DNA of 64,000 nucleotides from Proteles cristata cristata (Eukaryota > Chordata > Mammalia > Carnivora > Hyaenidae). Below, in pieces: positions 34,101-46,100 of this stretch. The notes beneath the pieces are model-generated. The model saw only the letters and a list, made by a program, of their open reading frames with translations, was not told where the DNA came from and ran no database searches. The translations under genes and the position numbers were made by a program. The number at the start of each line of letters is the position of its first letter. The first letter of the stretch is position 1. The DNA lies in the NCBI GenBank assembly GCA_017311185.1, contig JAESUZ010003499.1:620001-684000 (forward strand), written 5' to 3'.

Positions 34101-37100
34101 GTGTGTGTGGGGGGGTGGGGGTGGAATTCAGTCATAGGAGGTGCGTGGCCCTGAGAGGGGGCAGGAGGCTGGGTGGGGGGCGCCGTCCAGCCTGAGCTTG
34201 CCTCCCATCGCTGTGTGACTGTGGGCAAGCCCACTGCTCTCTCTGGGCCTCACTTGCCCCATGCGTCAAAAGCTCCCGGGCCTCTCTGCCAGCTCCCTTT
34301 GGGCTGTGAGTCATCCGGCCCCGCGCGTCCGGGTGTGTGCTGGGTGTGCTGTGCTTCCTTTACTGACAAGCTGCCACTCTGTTCTAGCTTCCTCTGTCAT
34401 TAGCGCCCACCCCCCTCCCCGGGGTCCTGAGCCCGGTTGGCATCTCCTCCGCCTTTCCCTGCTTTGGGGCACAGCTGCCCCGCTGCCCCAGCCCTCGCCT
34501 GGGAAGGAGGTCGGTCCCTTTCTCCAGGGTCCCCAAGCATGTGCAGCCTGTTAGCCTGCTCTAGGGAGACGGGGAGGAGGGAAGAGGGGAGGCGCTGCGG
34601 GGTAGGGGTCACCGGGCGCCCCCGGGACTCACGCACGGCAGCCTCGCGGGCCTGCTCAGGGGACTCGGGATGTGGGTGCTCCGGCTCGAAAGGGACCTTT
34701 AGTGACGCGCACTCACTCCGCTGTGACAGTGTGACAATTCTTAGCATCGCTGCTGTCACCGTTACAGCTCTCTCTTCCTGAGTCTGCACGGCAGGCACCC
34801 ACGTGTGGGGCAGGGCGAGTCATTATTGCCTCCACTTTACAGGTGAGGACATCCGGGCTCGGCGAGGTGAGGTCCCTCACCCAAGGTCCCCCCGCCCGGC
34901 AATGGCAGCCCGGGGGCCTGAGGCCATGGGAGCCTTCAGCTGCAGCCCTTACCAACCCAGGAGGGCTCCGGGGTGGAGGTGTGCCTGCCCCGTGCAGGCC
35001 ACCATGAGCAGGGCAGGGGCAGCAGGGAAGGGTGCCTCTCTCTCCATCGGTCTCCATGCCTCTCTGCCTCAGTTTCTCTTTTCGTCCTCTCCATCTCCTG
35101 CGCCCTGCATCTCTCACTCATTCGCTCTTGCAGTTTTGTCTGTCTCCCCTCCGGGCTTCTGTCTGTCATCTCTGCCTCTCTGTAGGACTCCCTCTCCCCC
35201 GTCCCCGAGAAGGGGGTCCTCTGAGTCTTGCCCGAGGCCAGAGGCCCCGTCCTGAGGCTGCCTGGGCCCCTGCCCCCCCCACTGGGCAGAGCTGGAAACC
35301 CGGTTCTGCCCTGATGCCGCCCCTTCTCTCTCCTGTCCGTCTGTCTGTCCGTCTCTGTGTCTGTGCGCGCGGGGCCGGCCGGCAGTGGCCCGGCTGCGGC
35401 TACGTGCTGTGCACCGTGCTGCTGTCCCTGGCCGTGCTGCTGGCCGTGGCTGTGACCGGCGCCGTGCTCTTCCTGAACCACCCCCACGCACCGGGCACGG
35501 CGCCCCCGCCCATCGTCAGCACCGGGCCCGCAGGCGTCAACAGCGCGCTGGTCACCGTGGAGAGGGCCGACAGCTCGCGCCTCACCATCCTCATTGACCC
35601 GCGCTGCCCCGACCTCGCCGACGGCTTCGCCCGCCTGGAGGGCGCCCAGGCCTCGGTGCTGCGGGCGCTGGCGGAGCACCGGGCCGAGCCGGGGCCGGCG
35701 GGCGAGCAGGAGCGGGAGCTTCTGGACACGCTGGTGGACCAGCTGCCCCGGCTGCTGGCCCGGGCCTCCGAGCTGCAGGTGGAGTGCGCCGGGCTGCGGA
35801 AGGGCCTCGGCGCGCTGGGCCAGGGGCTCGGCGCCCTGCAGAGCGAGCAGGGCCGTCTCATCCAGGTAAGCGGCGCGCCTGCGCCCGGGGCCTTGCTGGG
35901 GCTTGGGGTGGCCGCCACCGTGTCCCGCCCGGTGCTGATGTCCACGGCCTCACGTAATCCCCAGGAGCCCCGGGAGCTACTCCCACCTACTGTCCAGCAC
36001 ACGAGCCTCAGAGAGGGGACTCTTTCATCCAAGTCCACACAGCTAGAGGCACCAGGATCAAACCGTTTCCCACCCGCTGTCCTGGTGACCCTGGCTGTCG
36101 GTGTCGCATCCTGTGGCACCAACAGTCAGGCCAAGTCCAGGCCTTGAGGGGCTTCCCAGGTGCAGGTGAGGCAGGACCGGGCCCCCATCGGTAGTGGATG
36201 GAGGTTCAAGGTCACGGGGCTGGTCAGTGGCAGGCCTCTTCCCAGCTGGGCCACATGGCCAGAGAGAGCTGTACCCCCTTCCCAGCGCCCTGTCCCCCGT
36301 CCACTGCCATGTGATGCTCCCAGCTTTCTAAGGAAGGAGGGACCAGCTGATGGAGTACCCCCAGACCCTCAGCCTGTCCCCCATCCCTCCCTGCCCCTGT
36401 CCTCTCCGCACCCCTGAGTCAGGTCCCAGCAAGCAGCTGGTAGATCTGGGGGCAGGGCTTCCAACCTTGACCGTTGCTGAAGCACCAGCAGGAACTCCCC
36501 TCCTAGATCCCCTCATAGGGTCAGGGGCTTAGGACCATCTCCTGGGTTTTCCACCATTTTCCAGAAAAGAAAACTAAGACCCAGAAGGGGACAGTGCCAG
36601 GGTACAGTGGCCAAGTCAGGCCCGGCATCTGGCCTCCAGCCGTCCCGCCCACCCACCCGCCCTCCGGCTTTGTACCCCATCCCCCCTGTGACTCAGGTCC
36701 TGAGGGGCTAGGAGGCAAGCCCCCCCCCGCCATTGGTCCGAGCCCCTTCCAGACTCCCCGCCCCCCTCGCCCTCTGCCCGGGATGACCAGGCATTCGCTC
36801 AGCCCGCAGCTCGTAAGCAATGGGTCTTTTCCGTCCTCTGAAGGCTGCAGCTGGAGGAATTATAGCCCTCGTCATCCTGTCTGGGTGACTGATGGGAAGG
36901 TGCTGCCCCCTCCCAGCCCAGGGTGGGAGGTAGGGTGTCCAGCTGCCCCCTCCATCAATCCGGGTCTCCTCAATCTGGGGAGACCTCCAGATTTTCTGGG
37001 TGACCTGGACCTCCCCACTTTGCTCTCCACGTGGCTGAGCTCCTGGTCAGCCAGGCCCTTAGGGCAGGGGTGGGGCTTGAGGGGAAGGGGTCTCGGGGTC

Positions 37101-40100
37101 TTCTACCCACCCACCTATGCAGAGGCCTAGAGCTGTTCCTGCAAGACAAATAGCTTTTGGGGGACCCCGTAGTGCCTTGGCTCACCTGAGAGATTTACTT
37201 TTCAAAAGAATGTTTAATTTGACTCATTTCCTGCAGACTCGGGGTGATTTCAGAGACCATGTGTCATGCACGCCCTGTGTGGCTGTGGCTCCTGGCTCCT
37301 CCTGTCCAAGCTTCCCAGACCCCAGGGGATCGGCCCAGACCTGGGTTTCCCAAAGCACCGCCCACAAGCACCCTCAGAAGTGCTGGAGCCGCTTGCTAAA
37401 AGGCACCCTCTCCGGGGCGCCTGGGAGGTTCAGTCGGTTGAGCATCCGACTTTGGCTCAGCTCATGCTCTCATGGTCTGTGGGTTCGAGCCCCGCACTGG
37501 GCTCTGTGCTGACAGCCCGGAGCCTGGAGCTGCTTCTGATTCGGTGTCTCCCTCTCCCTCTCCCTCTCCCCCTCCCCTGCTCACACTCTGTGTCTCTCTC
37601 TCTCAAAAATCAATAAAAATTAAAAAGAAAGAAAGAAAGAAAATCCCTTTGCAAGCATAGCAGTAGGAACCGCTAAGTGCTGGTTGATAACAAGCACTTG
37701 GCAGCATCGTAGCCCCAGGAGGTGGAGATCACGGACCCATTCTGCAGAGGGGCAGACTGAGGCTCAGAGAAGCAGAGGGCCTTGTTCCAGTTCAGCCACA
37801 TGACTGAGAAGTGCTCAGAGCAGCGCCTCTGACTTCATTGCCTCGAAGAGCCGCCAGCCAGTCCTCTTTAATGCATCTGTGCAGCTCAGCGAGCGGGGAC
37901 TGCCTTTCCCTATTAATTCGGGGCATGTTTATATGTACATTTTCAACTCTTTAATCATTTGCTGGTTTAAACTGAGGTCTTTCCTGCCCGCCAGCAAGAG
38001 CGGGCTGCGCCTGAGTTTCTCGAGCGTGTCCGTTTGTCCCTGAAGGGTGGGCAGCACCCTGGGGACTTCACCAGTGAGCCTGGTGATCGCCCACACCCTG
38101 CCCGTGGCCCCTGCCCCCTGCCCGCCAGGGGGCTGCCGGCATCTGGGGCTCCCCGCACCGCCCCCTGCCAGACCGTGTCTGCAGGAGACTACAGTAAACA
38201 CCCAGGGAGAGATGGGCCGCCTTGCCCCGGGGCCCCCCCTGCCCATCTCTGCGCCTCACCCCCAGGCCTCAGCCCTCCCTGGAGAGGAGAAGCTGGCAAG
38301 GAATGTAAAAGCTTTCTTTGCAGGGGCCCTTGCTTCTGGACGAAACGAGAAGCCTATTTTGTAAACTGCTGGCGCTGTGTATTTCTATTTTCCTTCCTCG
38401 AACGAGCTATTATCTGGCAAGTGACAGGTTCGGTGGGTGTGTGAAGGCCGGGCAGGCTCCACGTGCACTTGCTGGCCGGCTGTGCCCTTGACCCTGCCTC
38501 CTCCCCTTCCCCGGGGCCCTGCAGCTTCCTAGAGCCCAGCCTGGGTGGGGAGGCGCCAGACCTCAGACACTTGAGCCAGGACGCACAGCTCAGAGGTCCC
38601 CGGGGTGGGCAGGGGGAGGGGCTGAGAGCTGCACTGGCTGAGATACAAGCCCCCAGACCTGGATCTCAGGAAGGGTGGCCATTGGGAAGCACTGGGAGCG
38701 ACACAGGGGACTGAGCACTTGGGGCTCGGACACGTGCTCTCGGGAACCGCCCCCACACCCACCCTGGAAAACCGGGTCCCGTTAACTCTGGCTTACAAAG
38801 GGGTCACTTCCCTACCGGGCGGAGGAAGGTCTGAGTCCAAACCCACAACCGACACCAAGCCTGGGCCCACACCCCTGCCTGTCCCTGCTGTCCCTGTGTG
38901 CCCTTCCTGCCAGGCAACCCTGGGGAAGCGGCCTGAGGCCGTTCTCCATCAGGGACCGGGCCTCCGGGCCTCAGTTTCCCCATTTGTAACCAGGGGACAG
39001 CAACTCCAGTCCTTCCTCCTGGCAAGGCTGTGGGGGCGAGGTGAGGCAGTGGACATTGGAGCTGTGACCCAAGAAAGTGGGGTTTGCATGGGGGCTGGGG
39101 GAGTGGGGGGTACCCAGGGCCCCTTCCTGTTTGCAGAACCATCACCCCTGCCTCAGTGGCCTCACCGGGGGGACCTGGGGAGACCCTGGGTGAGGGTGTC
39201 TTGTATCCTGAAAGGTGCCTTACAGATCCGTGTAAGGAGGCGGGCCGGGCTGCGGGCCCCCTTCAAGGCCTGGTTAAGTCCCTCACCCACGTGTAACTGG
39301 TACATGGGTGAGCTGGGATTTGAACCTGGCACCAGGTGCCCCCCTGGGCTCTTTTTTTTTTAATGTTTTATTTATTTCTGAGAGAGAGAGAGACAGCGTG
39401 AGCAGGGAAGGGTCGGAAAGAGATGGAGACACAGAATCTGAAGCAGGCTTCAGGCTCTGAACTGTCAGCACAGAGCCTGACATGGGGCTTGAACCCATGA
39501 ACCGTGAGAGGCACCCCCTGGGCTCTTTTCTCCAATCACCTCACTCGGGCCAAGGCACAGAAATGGATGACGGGGCCTGGGGCACATCAGGGGCAAGGGT
39601 CTCTGCTCTGTCCCCTCTGTCCCTTCTCACCTGAGCCCCCATGCTCTGAGACCTCCTCAGATTGGAGCCAGAGCAGGGCAGGGACTGGCATTGTACGAGG
39701 GGGTGTGGCGGGTCCTGGCAGGTGCCCCCTGTGCTCCACAGCTTCTCTCCGAGAGTCAAGGCCACATGGCACACCTGGTGAACTCGGTCAGTGATGTATT
39801 AGATGCCCTGCAGAGGGGCCGGCCCCGCGTCAAGGCTGACCTTCAGAGGGCACCTGCCAGGGGACTGCGGCCCCGGGGCTGCACCAGCGGTGAGTGGGGT
39901 GCCCAGTCCCATACCCCCCTCGCCCCTCGCCCACCCCTGATAAGGAACCACGGCTGCTGTTTGCTGAGGACTTCCTGCCGCCAGGCAGCCCTGAGCACGC
40001 TCCCTGCGCCCTTCTATTGAACCCTCTCCCAGCCCACTGTGCCCATTTTCCAGATGAGGAAGGCAAGGCTCAAGGAGTGGCAGAGCCAAGGCCCTGGAGC

Positions 40101-43100
40101 CCGTATGACACTGCAGGGTAGACGGACAAATCAGGGAGACCCAGGGACGGGGGGTGGGGGGGTGGGGACACAGGTGGCAGCGCACAGCCTTGACTGCATT
40201 CCCTGCCCCAGGCTCTGCGCCACGTGACTGTCTGGACGTGCTCCTCAGCGGGCAGCAGGAGGACGGCGTTTACTCAGTCTTCCCCACACACTACCCTGCC
40301 GGCTTCCAGGTCTACTGTGACATGCGCACAGACGGCGGCGGCTGGACGGTGAGTCTCCCAGCGGCGCGGCCAGTTTCCTCTCGGTCCTTTAGACACCCAG
40401 GCAGGCCAGGGTGACCAGGGGGCTGCGCCCACAAACCCGGGGACTCTGAGCAGCCTCTCACCCAGCCCTCTGGCCCCCACGAACCTGCCTTGAATCTCAC
40501 CCAAGAACTCCACACCCCCAGAAGCCTGCACAGGGCAAGCGGAGGCCATGCACTGACCCCGAGGCCCCAGCAGGAGCGGATGTTAGACCCCGTCTCCCGT
40601 GGCTCCTGCTCCCCGATCCTCGAGCCTCTGGGAATAGGGTGCCTGCCCTGGGAGTGTCAGGCAAATTGGGGATGCGTTCTGTGATGAAACGGGGCACCTG
40701 TCGCTGATGTGAGTTCAAGGGCATGTGTAGATGCTGTCTTCTGAGTTACCCAATATGGGATGTATTGCCCTCTGCAGAGGGCAGAGACCCCAGTGGCTTC
40801 CTGGCAAACGACTGTTGTGACTTCCGTGGCTTCCTGCACCTTCTGGTTCCTGCCCGGGTGGGAAGTAGGAGCCAGGAAAGGCCCCCACGGCCAATGGAGG
40901 GTGGGGAGGCGTGGCCATAGGTGGCCCTGAAATCTACACGGAGCTGGGAGAAGGGGGCGGAGTGGTGGGGAGAGGCCTCTGGCTGGGCTCCCCGGGGAGT
41001 CTCCAGATCCACAGGGGGGCCACCCCTTCAAGAGCGGGGTCTCCCACAGCCTCTGCTGCACCCACTGACCCTGCCTCGGTAGGGGCCCCAGAGCCACAGG
41101 CCACACGGAATTGCCTGGGCGTGGCTGGATCTCAGTAACACTGATGTATCCTTCAACTATTATTCAAAAGATATTTTAAGATATTCATCTTTTGTTTTTT
41201 AAAAACCATTTAAAAACGTTCCAACCATTCTTGGCTCACAAGCCAGATAAAAACAGGCTCCAGGCAGGAGTTATCCTGGGGGCTCAGTCTTGGGGGCTGG
41301 GCTTCAACAGGGCTGCCTCTGGCCATTGGATGACTTTGTATAAATTAAAAATGCATGTCCTTTCCTTTTGGCACATGGGCTTGGCAAGAAGAGTAGACGT
41401 GAGCCACGCTTCTTGACCAGGTGCCCTAGAGCAATGAACAACCTATAACACTGTCCCTGGACGTCGGCATGCCACCCTGAAAGCTGCTCGGCCCCCCCAG
41501 GTTGGCGGTGGTTGGGATACCCAGTGACTCCAGCATCCACAGATGGACCTGGGTGTGGCTCTCGGTCCTGCTGTGTGATCTTGGGGAAAGTACTTAAGTT
41601 CTCTGAGCCTCAGCATTCTTAGCTGTAAAATGGGGATACACACTTGCCTCACTTAGAGGTCTTAACTGCAAGCAACAGAAAGTGGCTGATTTAAGTAGGA
41701 AAGGAATGTACCGGAAGGAGGCTGGGAGGCCGGAGAAACCAGGTCAGGGCCAGGCAGCCAGGAACGGGGTCCCCCAGAGCTGGCCAGGGGTGACCTGCGT
41801 GGGAACTCCATGACCCCAGCGCTGCTGGCACAGGGCCCTGGGCACAGCTACTCCTGGGCACGCCCCCCCGCCCCCCCGCCAGGATGGGCGCGGGCCTGGG
41901 GTGGCAGTCTGAGGTTCCTTTGCAGGAGACCCTTAGCGTCCCTGCCTCTTTGCTTCCCCAGCCATTGAGCCAGTGGGTATTCTGCTGGTGGGCCCCGGGG
42001 CCACGTGCTTACGACCCTCGCCGCCAGGGAGGCTGAGACAGCCAATGCCTGGAGCCTTTAGCTGCTATGGTGGGAGTCATCCCTGCCTCCCGCCAAATCT
42101 CAGAAGATGGGGAAGGACAGCCAGCCAGGAAGACACGTGTCCACGTTAGTACTTCACAGACTGACCATGCACAAGACCCTGGCCACCCAGAGATGAGCGA
42201 GATATGTATGACCCCGCCTCTTACCGAGCTCTTCGCCAAGAGGGCATCTACCATAGTCAAGGGGACAGTCGTGGGGACCCAAAGCAGGCTGCGGGGTCAG
42301 CTATTTTCTTGGGGTGCCCAGGTGGGCTCCCAGGCACCTGGGGCCTGAGGGAGAGGCTGGCAGGATGCCTCCATTTCTCACCAAGAGGCTTGGTGCCATC
42401 TTCGGTGAGCTGACGTCCAGGCAGGGGGGAGGGAGAGGGGTCAGCGATCCTGAGCCGGCCCGGGGTGGGGGAGGGGCGCGACATGAGAGGCCGGAGTGAG
42501 GCAGGTGGGCAGGGGGCAAGGCGAGTGCATTGGCGAGGCTGGTGTGAGAGCAGCGGAGGGTCCCCCAAAGACCCAGGGGACAGACATACCCGCAAACCTC
42601 TCTTCAAGCTCCAGAGGGGTGTATTTACGCATCCTGGATCCGCATCTGTGGGCTAAAAGCTCTTGTTTTTAGAACATCTGAGTTATGGCGTGCGCCTCTG
42701 GGAACCCCTGGGCAGGCAGAGCAGCGCCGATGCGGCAGCCAGAGCCCAGAAATCAGAGTTAAGGGTGAGGACAGGCTTTAATGAAAGACCAAGGCGGCCA
42801 GCCCGGGCTCAGCGTCTTCCACTCGGGGGACGGGAAGCCAATCTCCCGGGAAGGCAATCAGGATTTGGGCCAGGAGGCAGGTGACACCCAGGGCCCGGGC
42901 TTCAGGGGCCATTACAGGGGACTCGATGAGGAACGCCAGCCCCTCTCCCCGCCCCAACCCTCCTGCTCAGACACCTGGATCGGGGGGCCCCCGCAAAAAA
43001 GGCCGCTCTCGGCTGAGAAGTGCTTGTGAGCCCAATAAACGTTAATATCCATTTGGGCTTCCGTCAAAAGCAATCTTTGCCCAGATACCTCTGGGCATCT

Positions 43101-46100
43101 GTCAGGATCACCTCCCTGCCACATGGAATCTCTCGGAAACTCAATTGTTGTTTGGGAAGGAGCTGGCGGCCGTCTCTCTGAACCCTGGTACAATCTGTCC
43201 TCATTAGGCCCCGCGTCTAAGCTGCCAGGCCTCAAGTGCGGACACCAGATAGCTCTCCCTGGCGGACGGGGCACCCGGGGCTGGACGCTCCGGCCACAGC
43301 CTGCTTCCTGGACACTGGCATGGGGCTCGGCAGCCCCGCCCGCCTACAGGGCGCTTCAGTTTCTATGCCGATGTCCTGCCTGGTACCCCCACACCCTTGG
43401 AGGCTGGCAGAGCAGCCTCAGAGAAGGCAGAGATCTGTCCAAGGCCACCTAGCAAATGAGCAGCCGCCTGGGGCAGCACCCCGACGTCCTGCGGGCCCGA
43501 CTCACGTGTGTCTGTGGAACTCACTGTCACACGGTGACACTCGTTTATTCAACAGCCGAGCACCAACCACAGGCCAGAGGATTCCACAGCAAGATCCTGG
43601 CTTGGGGGGTTGGGGGGGTGTGAATCAGCTGACTTGTGTGAGGGCAGTAGGGCTGGGGGCAGGGGTGCGGGGGAGCCTGGAGGAGAGCCCCTGACTCAGT
43701 CTGAGGAGGCTTCTGCATGGGGAGGTCCGCGCGCCAGGGGATGAGGTGAAACTGTTCCAGGAAAATCGAACACACGCTCGGAGTTCTGCACAGGGGTGGC
43801 AGGGCTCTGTCTGGGTCGCGGAGGCTGTCGGGGCCGGGGACCAGAGGAGGGAGGCTTTGTCCGGAGGGTAGATTGGGCTCCTGCTGCCCTGCGGATTTCC
43901 CCAGGTGGCGAGTGACCCAGAGACCCAGGGCCCTGGGCAAGAGAAGCCACATGAGGTGCCTGGCAGGCGAGGAGGCCACAGAGGCAGATGGACACAGGCC
44001 ACAGGGTGACTTTAGGCTGCTGTGGCCAGTGGCCCTGACTGACCCCGAGCCTTCTCCCCATGTTCATCAAAGCCCATAGTGGCCCAGGGCACATAGGGTC
44101 ATGCTGATGCTCGGGGCTGCTCCTGAACTTAACACGTGTCCCCACCCCGCCCCCGCCCCTGAAAAGGAGGAGGAGGGAAGGTGGGAGGGGAGGGCCGCCT
44201 CCTGCTGAGCGGTGACTCCAGGCCAGGGGCCCAGCTTGGCTGCCGTGAGCTTTGGGAGGCCTCCCTGACCAGCCGGTCCGCCCGTCATGCTCCTTGTACA
44301 GGCATGATTCCGGGTCCCTGCCCGTCGGCGCCCTGGCCAGGTCTGAGCTCCTTGGGGCAGTGCCCCGTCCCCTGGTGACCACTGCGGCTCAGGGGGCCAT
44401 GTGGTGTTTGCACGCCGCCCGTGTTCCCCCATCACTGGTCTCACGAGTGGCTGCTCGCACCGCAGGCAGTGACGCGTCACCTCACCGAGCCTTACTTTCT
44501 CATCTGCTCAACAAGGCTAATGTAGCGCCGTTGCTTTGGGGACAGAGGCAGAAGGCTTGGCAGGCAGTGGCCTGTGAGGGAGGAGCGGGCTGAGCCTCGA
44601 GGGCCCCCGGTGAACAGAGGAGCCGCTCCCTCCTGTGCGGTCTTACAGGGGAGGGAGATGCGTCACAATAGGGGCCAAATTTCCCCATTTGGAAGGTGAT
44701 GCGTGGAACCACGCTGGCTGTTTCCAGCTCCCCGCCTGTCCCCCGCCACCGGCTGTGTCAGACTCGGAAGGTCACATCCCCTCTTGGGCACCCCCTTCCT
44801 GGCCAGCCACCGGGGCAGCCCTTGTATCTCGTGTGGCTGCCTTGCAGGGCCTGGGGGACGGGGTGGCCATGCCCAGGACCTGGTGTGGGCTTGGGGTGCT
44901 CAGAAGGAGGGCCCCCCACTTCCCAGCCTCTCTGCCCTGACACACGGCCTTGCCCCCACCGAGCGCTGCCCGTGGTCCTGATCGCCAAACCCTTCCTCGC
45001 CTTCGCATAATCAGCGCCAGGGGTCACCGAGATCGGGTCCAGTTCCCCGTCTCCTGCCGCAGGAACCCACCAAGGGATCGATCCTGCTCTGCGCTCCCAC
45101 TGGGATTCGCAGCGCGGCCAGCTGCCGCCGCCGCTGTGAGCAGAGTGGCCCAAACCCCGTTCTGCACGGTGACCACGTTCTCTGCCAGGCGCTCTCCTGT
45201 CGTGCGAGGTCAGCGGCTCAGATATGCTGCTAATTGGCTTTGCTGTGAGAGAAACTCTCCCCTCCCCACCTGAGCTCCCCAGGCAGGGAGGAAAATCCTT
45301 CCCGCACTTGGAAGACATCAAAGGAGCCACCAGCAAGCAGAGCCCAGCCTGGCAGTGGGATCAGGCTCAGGGAAAGATGAAAAGCTTCCTGGGTTGCACA
45401 GCGAGGCCCCTGGCCCTGGACCCCCGGCCAGGGTGGGTCTGTGGGACCCACCAGGGGTATCGGCTTCTCCCTACTTGGGCTGGGGTTTCACTAGTCCTCA
45501 TGACAGGCCATGGGGGCTGGGGGACCTGTCGAGACATCGTGGGCCACCGTGTCCCCAGGCCACAGCCAGGCTCGGCAACCACTCCCCACTGCTCTGGGGG
45601 ATCCTTAGGGCCGCACGTGCTAATAAACGAGCCTGGTGACTGGCCCCATGTCCCCTTAACCTATTTGCTGGGAAAAAGTCTGCCTCCCTCCAGAGCAGTC
45701 TGGATTTTTTAAACTTTCAACGTAAAACGGGGTAATACATGTGAAGGCTCAGCCCAGTACCTCCGCATTTGATAAATGGCAGCTCCGAGCTGTGTTTGCC
45801 AGGAGCCGGCAGGCACCGACTGCCAAGCCTGAGAAGCATGGCAGGGCGCCAAGCCTGGGGGTACCATTTTCAGTCAAAAACAAGGAGTGGGCCCGCTTCC
45901 TTCTGGGCTTGGCAGCCTGTTCGGAAGGAGAGGGAGGTGACGTTGGTTAGACAGACCTACTATGCGCGCGGCTTACCCGGTCACTTCATCGCATTTTCTC
46001 TGCAGCCCTGCAGGGGTCGCTGGTGGGGCCTGTTTATAGAGGGGGAAACCGAGGCTCAGAAAAGGCTGAGATTCAAACTCTGCTCGGCCTTCTGTAGCTG

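Larger units (their letters stand above)
26609..35385 (+). other. FIBCD1: FIBCD1 intron 1 (8.8 kb)
   Basis: It contains old MIR copies, an L2 remnant with an internal CA repeat (27950-28470), one cat SINE (32773) and a 34-42-bp direct duplication (33715-33800). A long pyrimidine-rich stretch leads to the exon 2 acceptor. No coding exon is recognisable. Confidence 0.85.
35866..39741 (+). other. FIBCD1: FIBCD1 intron 2 (3.9 kb)
   Basis: It contains MIR fragments (35945, 36535, 37660), two cat SINEs (37414 + strand; 39356 - strand with an internal deletion) and an AT-richer possible regulatory island at 38300-38430. No extra exon is seen. Confidence 0.85.

Noticed and set aside
35032..36147. 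371-codon + strand open frame
   Set aside because: It covers exon 2 but starts in intron 1 and runs past the GTAAG donor. Exon joins and the known protein fix the real limits at 35386-35865.
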